From positions 1-6,963 of the forward strand of contig JACZUZ010000103.1 of the NCBI GenBank assembly GCA_022572905.1: a stretch of DNA of 6,963 bases, given 5' to 3'. This DNA comes from Candidatus Zixiibacteriota bacterium. Its GTDB lineage: Bacteria; Zixibacteria; MSB-5A5; GN15; JACZUZ01. A model generated the notes under the pieces. That model saw nothing but the letters and a program-made list of their open reading frames with translations, did no database searches and was not told where the DNA came from. Positions 1-5,541 of the stretch are shown in pieces. The translations under genes and the position numbers were made by a program. Numbering within the stretch: the stretch's first letter is position 1; every line of letters begins with the position of its first letter.

Positions 1-1
1 C

Positions 2-259
2 TTGGGTATTGTTGAAAATATGTCTTATCTCGAAGTAAATGGTGAAAAAAACAGAATATTTGGCGAAGGTGGAGGCAGGGACTTGGCGAAAAAATTGGAA
101 ATTCCCCTTCTGGGGGAAATTCCGCTCGACAAAAAAATTCGTGAGCGCTGCGACGAAGGTAAGCCTATCGCAACAGATATTAATTCACCATCAGGGTTGA
201 TTTACAAACAGATCTCCCAGGAATTACTTGCTCTGGCGCCTGTGGATATCTCCTCATAA
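2..259 (+). CDS. mrp: Mrp/ApbC-family P-loop ATPase, C-terminal part (5' end outside window)
   Basis: This is the C-terminal 85 residues of an Mrp/NBP35-type ATPase, a cytosolic iron-sulfur cluster carrier in characterised relatives. The reading frame is open to the left edge, so the Walker A region and true start lie outside the window. What is seen is the family block GIVENMSYL at the start of the fragment, then IFGEGGG (residues 19-25), LLGEIPLDKKIRE (36-48) and DEGKPI (51-56), all in the usual order. The family often has a CPxC cysteine pair between ENMS and IFG. Here that segment reads LEVNGEKNR, is slightly shorter and has no cysteine, so this is a cysteine-less subtype. The stop is followed by about 930 bp without a clear gene. 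The family call is firm. The role as an Fe-S carrier is inference and is weakened by the missing cysteines. Confidence 0.93.
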   Translation: MGIVENMSYLEVNGEKNRIFGEGGGRDLAKKLEIPLLGEIPLDKKIRERCDEGKPIATDINSPSGLIYKQISQELLALAPVDISS

Positions 260-319
260 GAACACAATTTAGCGAAACTCTTCTAGATAAAACGCCATTC
301 GTTCAAGTTAGCGCGCTTC

Positions 320-601
320 GTGGACATCTCTAACCTGATTCGTAATCGTCTGTGCGCAAAGCGTTTCAAAATTTGGAAAATTAAGCCTCGCTCTCCCCTT
401 GACCAATTAGCGCGGGAGTATTTTCATGTACGTCAGAGTTTCGCGCTACTTTTGCAATTGCCAACGGAGCTGATAAAACTCTTTTGTGAGAATCGGACGT
501 TGGAGCATTTTAAAGACAGAACGATACTCAAAAAAATGACCACACGGTCCGCAATTTTTCAAATAGCGTTTCATGAATGGCGCTACTTAAAAATCTTATA
601 A
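320..601 (+). CDS. orphan ORF of 93 codons, doubtful protein
   Basis: I do not recognise this product. The frame opens with GTG at 320 and runs 93 codons to TAA at 599-601. The predicted protein is strongly basic, with many Arg and Lys residues. It has no signal peptide, clear membrane segment, cysteine motif or repeat. No Shine-Dalgarno sequence precedes the GTG. It lies between mrp and the DnaA-box cluster, where many genomes carry rnpA and rpmH. A short stretch (LAREYFHVRQ) vaguely recalls RnpA, but the RnpA core motif with RNR directly before that helix is not there. I therefore do not call it RnpA. It may be a lineage-specific small protein, a decayed gene or a chance open frame. Confidence 0.25.
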   Translation: MDISNLIRNRLCAKRFKIWKIKPRSPLDQLAREYFHVRQSFALLLQLPTELIKLFCENRTLEHFKDRTILKKMTTRSAIFQIAFHEWRYLKIL

Positions 602-607
602 AGATTT
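591..607. repeat. A/T-rich 7-bp inverted repeat next to the DnaA boxes
   Basis: AAATCTT (591-597) and AAGATTT (601-607) are perfect reverse complements around a 3-base centre. The stretch overlaps the stop codon of the orphan ORF and sits in an A/T-rich tract (about 587-617) directly left of the DnaA boxes. It could be a weak intrinsic hairpin or part of an easily melted segment. There is no T-run that would make it a good terminator. Confidence 0.4.
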
Positions 608-617
608 CGAATTAGAT

Positions 618-637
618 TGTGGAAAAAGTGTGGATAG
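618..637 (-). promoter_or_regulatory. tandem DnaA boxes upstream of dnaA
   Basis: TGTGGAAAA (618-626) is a perfect reverse-strand match to the relaxed DnaA-box consensus TTWTNCACA. TGTGGATAG (629-637) differs from the classical box TGTGGATAA only at the last base. The two starts are 11 bp apart, about one helical turn, in the same orientation, as expected for cooperative DnaA binding. They lie about 560 bp before the dnaA start, so they could belong to oriC, to dnaA autoregulation, or to both. The encoded DnaA has a normal HTH (GGRDHSTVIHA), so the standard box is the right one to look for. Confidence 0.65.
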
Positions 638-683
638 AAAGTGTTAATGTTTTGAGTTTATCCGGGGTTTAGTCGCTACGGGT

Positions 684-692
684 TGTTGAAAA
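684..692 (-). promoter_or_regulatory. probable weaker DnaA box
   Basis: TGTTGAAAA differs from the relaxed consensus TGTGNAWAA at one base (T for G at position 4). It has the same orientation as the pair at 618-637 and lies 47 bp beyond it. Taken alone it would be weak. Its closeness to two better boxes is the reason to list it. Confidence 0.35.
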
Positions 693-737
693 CAAATTGA
701 ACGACGCGATTTGGGAGAGAAAGATTTTTCAAGGTGG

Positions 738-771
738 GCTGATTGAAATGGCCTCTAAAAAGGTCATCAGC
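738..771. other. bulged stem-loop in the dnaA upstream region
   Basis: GCTG (738-741) pairs with CAGC (768-771), and ATGGCC (748-753) pairs with GGTCAT (762-767) with one G-T wobble. There is a 6-base bulge on the left arm and an 8-base A-rich loop. It overlaps the possible small ORF at 697-828. Function unknown. Confidence 0.3.
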
Positions 772-951
772 TATCTTCAGAATCGATCTCATACTGTCCA
801 TACATTCAATTTTTCAGAGAATCAATAAACTGAGTGAAATTGACACTCCGTCGCGGCAAAATCTGCCACTAGAACTTCTCGTCTAGACTCTAGACTCAAA
901 ACAACTAAAACAGCCCATTTTGACAGTGGGCGGGAAAAAAGAGCCTATCTC

Positions 952-971
952 ATCGCAAGGGGAATTGCGAT
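952..971. other. perfect 7-bp stem-loop
   Basis: ATCGCAA (952-958) and TTGCGAT (965-971) are exact reverse complements around a 6-base loop GGGGAA. No T-run follows on either strand, so it is not a standard terminator. A second small hairpin precedes it (GCCCA 913-917 with TGGGC 927-931). Another inverted repeat follows (GTTGAG 975-980 with CTCAAC 1000-1005), making this a locally structured stretch. It may be part of a long dnaA leader RNA or a protein-binding site. Confidence 0.4.
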
Positions 972-1128
972 TGTGTTGAGTTGTATCCATTGGTTAGCGC
1001 TCAACGACGCTTCAACAGCGCACGTGTTTAGCTCATCTGAGTGTCTTGTTAACCGGAGCTTTTGGTGTAATTGGCTCTATAACAGTCGTTTAACTACGGG
1101 TAATTCGACCGCCAAAACTTAAAAACGG

Positions 1129-1143
1129 ACAAGCCTGGCTTGT
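1129..1143. promoter_or_regulatory. 15-base palindrome, possible operator ahead of dnaA
   Basis: ACAAGCC and GGCTTGT are perfect 7-bp inverted arms around a single central T, ending about 50 bp before the dnaA ATG. The size, symmetry and position fit an operator for a dimeric regulator, or a short hairpin in the dnaA leader. The sequence matches no operator I recognise. Confidence 0.4.
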
Positions 1144-1146
1144 ATC

Positions 1147-1170
1147 ATAACGGACTATAACGAAGCATAA
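1147..1170 (+). repeat. three ATAA words at exact 10-bp spacing before dnaA
   Basis: ATAA occurs at 1147-1150, 1157-1160 and 1167-1170, each preceded by C or T; the first two are followed by CG. The helical phasing and position (24 bases before the dnaA ATG) suggest either overlapping -10-like elements or a phased binding array. ACGGAC also occurs twice nearby (1125-1130 and 1150-1155). Chance cannot be excluded for words this short. Confidence 0.3.
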
Positions 1171-1193
1171 GACAGAATTGTAAGTAATTGATC

Positions 1194-2633
1194 ATGAGCG
1201 ATATAATTCATCCGCCATCACAGGAAAATACACAGTCATTGACAAATGCCAAGCAATGGCGGGACGCGCTGACATATATGTCGCATCGCGTAAAGAAACA
1301 ATCTTTCGCCACCTGGCTCAAACCAACTATCGGCTCTCTGGTAAAAAACTCAGATGGCAAAGAGTCACTAAATATTTCGGCTCCGAATCAGTTCGTCGCC
1401 GATTGGCTAAAAGATAATTACCAGGCGCTGATTGAGGAGGCATTATTAGAAACCGCTGGTAAATCGATGGAAGTGACTTTCAATATCCGAAAGGGAGCCT
1501 CCAAACTCAATCAGACCGAGATATCATTTACCAACAAACATGAGCCGCGTAAAACAAACATGATTCAAAGGAATCCGACGGCATACAGACCATCTGGTTC
1601 AGGGTCTGGCCGCAAACCTGATCTCCACCCGCGCTACAGCTTCGATAATCTGGTTGTTGGAAATTTTAATCAATTTGCGCATGCCGCAAGTGTAGCAGTG
1701 GCGGAAAACCCCGGGGGAACAAAATATAATCCGCTTGTCATTTATGGCGGCACTGGTCTCGGCAAGACTCATCTGGGGCAAGCTATTTGTCAATCCGCTA
1801 TAAAGCGTTATCCAAATATACAGGTTATCTATGCCACGAGCGATGTGTTCACATCGGATTTTATTAATTCTATCACAACTTCCACTACCGCCGAGTTCGC
1901 TCGCAAATATCGCTCCGTTGATATCCTCCTAATTGATGATATCCAGTTTTTTACCGGCAAAGAGTCAACCCAAGAGCAGTTTTTTCATGTCTTTAACGCT
2001 CTTTACAATTCTGGAAAACAAATAGTATTAACAGCAGATCGCCTCCCCCAGGAAATAAGGGGAATTGAAGAACGACTACAGTCTCGCTTCAACTCCGGTT
2101 TAGTAACCGATATTCAACAGCCGGACCTGGAGTCGCGCATCGCAATTCTTCAGAAACGTGTCGAGGAATACGCTATGTCTGTGGGAAATGACGTTCTCGA
2201 ATTTATCGCAGCCAATATCACTAGCAATATTCGTGAACTGGAAGGCGCTCTAACAAGACTGTTCGCAAAATCCTCTCTTGAAAGAAACAGACCCATTGAT
2301 CTTGATTTCGCTCATGAGGCCCTCGGCGCAGTTCTGGGTTCTTCGAGAAAGACAATAACCGCACAGGATATCCAGAGAGCTGTATCACAGGAATTTAACG
2401 TGCCTTTCAACATGATGCGCGCGCGCAAGAAGTCCGCTCATATTGCGCTGGCTCGTCAGGTCGCAATGTGGGCTGTTCGAAATCGCACTGATTTTAGCCT
2501 TCAGAGAATAGGCGAGGAATTCGGAGGAAGAGACCACAGCACAGTAATTCACGCTTGCAACTTGATTGGATCTCGAATGGATTCGGATGACGAGTTTAGG
2601 AATCGTGTCGATCGCGCCCTAAGCTCTCTTTAG
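1194..2633 (+). CDS. dnaA: chromosomal replication initiator protein DnaA
   Basis: DnaA is the AAA+ initiator that binds DnaA boxes, melts oriC and loads the helicase. From ATG 1194 it has 479 residues, a normal length. Domain I covers about 18-98 with the helicase/partner-interaction signature FATWLKP (38-44). A short variable linker follows (about 100-145). The AAA+ domain has Walker A GGTGLGKTH (185-193), Walker B ILLIDD (244-249), sensor 1 LTAD (279-282), the arginine-finger context LQSRF (Arg298) and sensor 2 SNIRELEGAL (Arg347). Domain IV ends with the DNA-binding helix IGEEFGGRDHSTVIHA (439-454). An in-frame TTG at 1188 would add two residues. ATG is preferred, but neither has a Shine-Dalgarno sequence. 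The usual PRQ of domain IV is ARQ here. DnaA-box-like sites on both sides of the gene suggest autoregulation and an adjacent origin. Confidence 0.98.
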   Translation: MSDIIHPPSQENTQSLTNAKQWRDALTYMSHRVKKQSFATWLKPTIGSLVKNSDGKESLNISAPNQFVADWLKDNYQALIEEALLETAGKSMEVTFNIRKGASKLNQTEISFTNKHEPRKTNMIQRNPTAYRPSGSGSGRKPDLHPRYSFDNLVVGNFNQFAHAASVAVAENPGGTKYNPLVIYGGTGLGKTHLGQAICQSAIKRYPNIQVIYATSDVFTSDFINSITTSTTAEFARKYRSVDILLIDDIQFFTGKESTQEQFFHVFNALYNSGKQIVLTADRLPQEIRGIEERLQSRFNSGLVTDIQQPDLESRIAILQKRVEEYAMSVGNDVLEFIAANITSNIRELEGALTRLFAKSSLERNRPIDLDFAHEALGAVLGSSRKTITAQDIQRAVSQEFNVPFNMMRARKKSAHIALARQVAMWAVRNRTDFSLQRIGEEFGGRDHSTVIHACNLIGSRMDSDDEFRNRVDRALSSL

Positions 2634-2682
2634 GGTAGTTTCGTATGGTTCAAAATTGATGTTAGTAACGTGTCGTTGTAAG

Positions 2683-2703
2683 TGTTGAAGAAATTGTGGA
2701 ATA
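2683..2703 (-). promoter_or_regulatory. pair of DnaA-box-like sites downstream of dnaA
   Basis: TGTGGAATA (2695-2703) has one mismatch to TGTGNAWAA, and TGTTGAAGA (2683-2691) has two. They share orientation and their starts are 12 bp apart, close to the 11-bp spacing of the better pair upstream of dnaA. Taken alone, the second would not be called. Confidence 0.35.
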
Positions 2704-2836
2704 CCATTTACGATTCAAAATTGTTGACTACCAGGGAGATATTAACAAAGGATACATTCTGAGAATATTGGGAGTGTTGACGGGTTTTGAGGTTCAATTC
2801 ATTGTAAGCCAATGAGTTGGGTCGTTCGTAAGCTGC

Positions 2837-2900
2837 ATATCAACATAATCACAACTCTTATTACTACTATTTATTTCTTATATATAAAAGATGTATAATT
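2837..2900 (+). other. oriC: putative oriC unwinding element: DnaA boxes, DnaA-trios and A/T-rich tract
   Basis: Two forward-oriented DnaA-box-like nonamers adjoin: ATATCAACA (2837-2845) and ATAATCACA (2845-2853), each with two mismatches to TTWTNCACA. After a 4-base spacer comes TTA TTA CTA CTA (2858-2869). Read on the other strand 3'-to-5' this is AAT AAT GAT GAT, four perfect copies of the DnaA-trio motif 3'-[G/A]AT-5'. A fifth TTT unit follows in register. From 2858 to 2900 only 5 of 43 bases are G or C, and the tract includes the palindrome TTATATATAA (2878-2887). The order box, trio, A/T tract, dnaN is that of the basal unwinding system described for Bacillus subtilis. The weakness is the poor match of the two adjacent boxes. 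Confidence 0.6.
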
Positions 2901-2957
2901 GAAGAGATGGTGGAAATACGCAAAATAAAGTCATGAGCTAACTCCGCCAACAACAAA

Positions 2958-2985
2958 GAGACAAACGAAAATATTGTTTGTTCTC
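2958..2985. other. bulged hairpin upstream of dnaN
   Basis: GAG (2958-2960) plus ACAAAC (2961-2966) pair with GTTTGT (2976-2981) and CTC (2983-2985), leaving one bulged T and a 9-base A/T-rich loop. It ends 35 bases before the dnaN ATG. It is not followed by a T-run, so it is more likely a leader structure or protein site than a terminator of dnaA. Confidence 0.35.
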
Positions 2986-3020
2986 ACATTACAAACCATT
3001 CAGTACAGGTCGTTTTAAAA

Positions 3021-4133
3021 ATGAAATTCTCCCTTTCAAAATCAAAATTAGCCGGATACCTCCAATCTGCGCTTCAAGTGGCCCCACCCAAACCAGCGTT
3101 ACCAATTCTTTCAAATGTTATGGTTGAGGCGCTGGACAAGAAAATAAAAATTTCCGCAACTGATCTGGATATTTCAGTAACAGCAACCCTTGAATGCAAT
3201 GTCTCGAAAAAAGGTGTAGCGGTAATTCCAGCTAGAATTTTGCATGACATAATCAAAGAATTGCCGGAAACGGATATTGTTATTGAGCAAAGCGGATCCA
3301 GAATTGAAATCAGAGCTTTGAGTGGTTTGTACAAAGTTCCTTGTGTGAGTGTCGAAGACTACCCTACTCTGCCTGCTATTAACCTCAAGAAGCAGGTCAT
3401 GATACCGGCGCAGGAGCTGGTGGACATGATAAAGAAGACAACATTCGCATGTTCTATGGATGAAACAAGGCCCGCCCTAAACGGTGTTCTCTGGGAGATA
3501 AAAGACGACAAAATGAGCATGGTCGCTACTGACGGACATCGCTTGGCTAGAGTTTCTTGTGAAAACTCAAAACTGAAAGGCATGAACGAAAATATAATAG
3601 TTCCTCCAAAAGCTCTGAATCTTCTAACGAAATTTGTTTCTGATTCAAGCGCTGACGTGGGAGTTATTTTTGATGATAACACACTTACTTTTAACCTGAA
3701 CGACATAGTTCTTTCAACAAGATTAATAGAGGGACCATATCCAAACTATGAGCAGGTCATTCCTCAAAGCAGTAATAGGACCATTCGTATTAACCGTAAT
3801 GATCTCACAAGCGCTGTTAAGCGTGTTTCAATATTGTCAAACGCTTTGACACATCAAGTAAGATTTTCAGCGGACAGGAAAAAGCTAACGCTCTCAACCG
3901 CGAACGCCGATTTTGGCGGTGAAGGACGAGAAACGCTCAACTGCGATTTTGAGGGAGATAATATTGAGCTAGGATACAACGCCACTTATGTGACCGATGT
4001 TCTAGGAAGAATTGAGTCAGAAGACGTTATTATCGAGTTAGAGAGTCCCGTATCAGCGGGTGTTGTCTATGGAGCGGAAACGGAAAAAGACCGCTACTTG
4101 TGTCTGCTGATGCCCCTACGTCTGGCGGAGTAA
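3021..4133 (+). CDS. dnaN: DNA polymerase III beta subunit (sliding clamp)
   Basis: The beta clamp is a ring-shaped dimer that tethers DNA polymerase III and many repair proteins to DNA. The 370-residue length is typical. The three tandem clamp domains occupy roughly 1-120, 128-250 and 251-370. Recognisable family blocks are PPKPALPILSNV (22-33), ATDGHRLARV (169-178), TRLIEGPYPNYEQVIP (233-248), which helps form the peptide-binding pocket, and the C-terminal MPLRL (364-368), close to the common MPMRL. The start at ATG 3021 aligns with the usual MKF N-terminus. Only a weak CAGG lies upstream, so there is no strong ribosome-binding site. Gene order after dnaA and before recF is the common bacterial one. 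The end overlaps an in-frame upstream extension of the recF frame. Confidence 0.98.
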   Translation: MKFSLSKSKLAGYLQSALQVAPPKPALPILSNVMVEALDKKIKISATDLDISVTATLECNVSKKGVAVIPARILHDIIKELPETDIVIEQSGSRIEIRALSGLYKVPCVSVEDYPTLPAINLKKQVMIPAQELVDMIKKTTFACSMDETRPALNGVLWEIKDDKMSMVATDGHRLARVSCENSKLKGMNENIIVPPKALNLLTKFVSDSSADVGVIFDDNTLTFNLNDIVLSTRLIEGPYPNYEQVIPQSSNRTIRINRNDLTSAVKRVSILSNALTHQVRFSADRKKLTLSTANADFGGEGRETLNCDFEGDNIELGYNATYVTDVLGRIESEDVIIELESPVSAGVVYGAETEKDRYLCLLMPLRLAE

Positions 4134-4297
4134 CGTTTGGCCGCAAACTGTGTTATGAAAATTTCGAAGGACGTCAAAGTTTTGTAGTTCTTATTTTTCT
4201 TATCTCAAACCCTCAAGAGTTTTCGAAACCAGAGGCGCTGTATCAACGCTCAGACGCCACTATTCCCAATGTTTTATTTGAAATACTATGGCGTAGA

Positions 4298-5443
4298 ATG
4301 ACCTCGCTCAACATACTTTCTCTTGAAAATTTTAGAAACCTGGAAAACTCTACGGTTAATTTTTCTCCGGGTGTGAACATTTTTTGTGGTCAAAATGGGT
4401 CAGGTAAGACAAATTTACTTGAAGCGATTATGACCGTATGTCTTGGACGCTCGCAAAGGCTAAACGCAAGTGATCGAACGCTCGTTAACACGGAAAGCGA
4501 TTGGTATAGACTTGAAGGAAACGGGCTAGTCAAAGACCATAAAACCAAGATCACGGTTGCGTTTCAAAAAAACAATTCCGAAAGGAATGTTGGTAAAAAA
4601 GTTACTCTGAACAATGCTCCCTCAAAGCTTTCGGAACTCTTTCAAATGTTTTCGGTGATAACGATTTCTCCCGAAGACAGCGATACTATTTCCGGTGTTC
4701 CTTCTTTACGACGAAGATTCCTGGACTTTCATCTTTCCCAGTCAAGTCCGACCTATCTTGATAACCTGACAAAGTATCATCGTGTTCTTGCTCAAAGAAA
4801 TATCCATATCAAAAATTCAGGAATTCCTATAGGGGGAACCACATTCGACGAACTCTTAATCGATTTCGCCGCGATGATTATAAAATCGCGTCTGGATTAT
4901 CTGACCGATATACGCGAAGGCGCGCAAGAAATTTACAGTTTGATCTCAGGTGGTGGAAAATTTGAATGTGTTTACAACTCTTCGGCGGTCAACAGCGATG
5001 ATATGCCATTCTGGAAATCATTAAGTGGCGACGAAAAATTTGAGAAACTAAAAAGCTCAATTTCTAAACGGCTAACCGAATCGCAGGAAGCGGAACGCGC
5101 TCGCGAAATTACGTTAGTAGGTCCACACCGAGATGACATTGCAGTGAAGATTAACTCGCTTTCAGCGAGAAGCTACGCGTCGCAGGGAGAGTGGCGCAGC
5201 GCCGCGGTGGCCTTGAAATTGGCGACGTACAAGTTTCTTAAGGAAAACTTCGAAAAAGACCCTATTCTTCTCCTGGATGAAGTTTTTGCCGAACTCGACG
5301 AAAATCGTCAGGCCGCTCTGGTGAATTTGTTAACAGATGTGGGGCAGGTGTTTCTGACATCAGCTATAGCCCCCCCGGAAAATTTAAGAAAATGCGCAGC
5401 AATGGTTGAAATAGTGGATGGTAGAATAAAAATAGACGGATAA
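4298..5443 (+). CDS. recF: DNA replication and repair protein RecF
   Basis: RecF is an SMC-like ATPase that, with RecO and RecR, loads RecA at single-strand gaps. From ATG 4298 it has 381 residues, as usual for the family, and begins with the standard LENFRNL context (9-15). Seen motifs are Walker A GQNGSGKTN (31-39), LVGPHRDD (273-280), the ABC-type signature SQGEWRSAAVALKLA (295-309) and Walker B PILLLDE (322-328) followed by the D-loop AELD (331-334). The signature carries EW where many RecFs have QQ. The same frame is open upstream to GTG 4100, inside dnaN, which would add 66 residues with no resemblance to RecF. I therefore chose the ATG, although no Shine-Dalgarno sequence supports it. 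Close spacing after dnaN (164 bp, no terminator seen) suggests partial co-transcription. Confidence 0.96.
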   Translation: MTSLNILSLENFRNLENSTVNFSPGVNIFCGQNGSGKTNLLEAIMTVCLGRSQRLNASDRTLVNTESDWYRLEGNGLVKDHKTKITVAFQKNNSERNVGKKVTLNNAPSKLSELFQMFSVITISPEDSDTISGVPSLRRRFLDFHLSQSSPTYLDNLTKYHRVLAQRNIHIKNSGIPIGGTTFDELLIDFAAMIIKSRLDYLTDIREGAQEIYSLISGGGKFECVYNSSAVNSDDMPFWKSLSGDEKFEKLKSSISKRLTESQEAERAREITLVGPHRDDIAVKINSLSARSYASQGEWRSAAVALKLATYKFLKENFEKDPILLLDEVFAELDENRQAALVNLLTDVGQVFLTSAIAPPENLRKCAAMVEIVDGRIKIDG

Positions 5444-5541
5444 CGATGGAATGTTTTTTGAGCGGGACCTGATTAACATGCGATATCAAGTTCGAGGATG
5501 AGCTTAAACATAACATCAAAAACAATAGAAATAGAACAAGC

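Larger units (their letters stand above)
602..1193. other. long non-coding region upstream of dnaA (probable origin and dnaA control region)
   Basis: Almost 600 bp with no convincing gene on either strand. It contains the tandem DnaA boxes at 618-637 and a weaker one at 684-692. It also has a bulged stem-loop (738-771), a 7-bp tandem duplication of TCTAGAC (882-895) and a group of short inverted repeats between 913 and 1021. A 15-base palindrome lies at 1129-1143 and three ATAA words at 10-bp spacing lie just before dnaA. One small open frame (TTG at 697 to TAA at 826-828, 43 codons; an internal ATG at 748 has an AAGGTGGG sequence ahead of it) cannot be excluded. I could not place a convincing -35/-10 promoter pair for dnaA. 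Confidence 0.6.
2634..3020. other. dnaA-dnaN intergenic region, likely oriC core
   Basis: The 387 bp between dnaA and dnaN contain no credible ORF. From left to right it holds a DnaA-box-like pair (2683-2703) and recurring words TTCAAAATTG (2649-2658 and 2714-2723) and TGTTGA (2683, 2722, 2775). Then come two adjoining forward-oriented weak boxes, a DnaA-trio array and an A/T tract (2837-2900), and finally a bulged hairpin (2958-2985) before dnaN. This composition is typical of a bacterial replication origin. The dnaN promoter presumably also lies here, but I cannot place it. Confidence 0.6.

Noticed and set aside
241..249. TGTGGATAT, a one-mismatch DnaA box
   Set aside because: It lies within the mrp coding sequence, isolated from the box cluster, and is explained by codons for Val-Asp-Ile.
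658..666. TTATCCGGG as a DnaA box
   Set aside because: It matches only six of nine positions; the ACA end needed for recognition is missing.
697..828. Small ORF of 43 codons (TTG start) or 26 codons (ATG 748)
   Set aside because: The product reads protein-like and an AAGGTGGG precedes the ATG, but it is too short and unrecognised to call as a gene; noted only within the intergenic entry and the stem-loop finding.
920..951. Perfect -35 TTGACA as a promoter
   Set aside because: No acceptable -10 element at 16-18 bp; the nearest TATCTC is poor and 20 bp away. The hexamer also lies in a hairpin loop.
260..1193. rpmH/rnpA on either strand upstream of dnaA
   Set aside because: No L34-like KRTYQPS or RnpA RNR core motif could be found in any frame.
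1599..1793. Minus-strand ORF inside dnaA
   Set aside because: It lies wholly antisense to the conserved AAA+ core and has no recognisable motif; a shadow of the real gene.
3074..3706. Two minus-strand ORFs inside dnaN
   Set aside because: Antisense to conserved clamp sequence, with low-complexity Ser/Phe-rich products typical of shadow frames.
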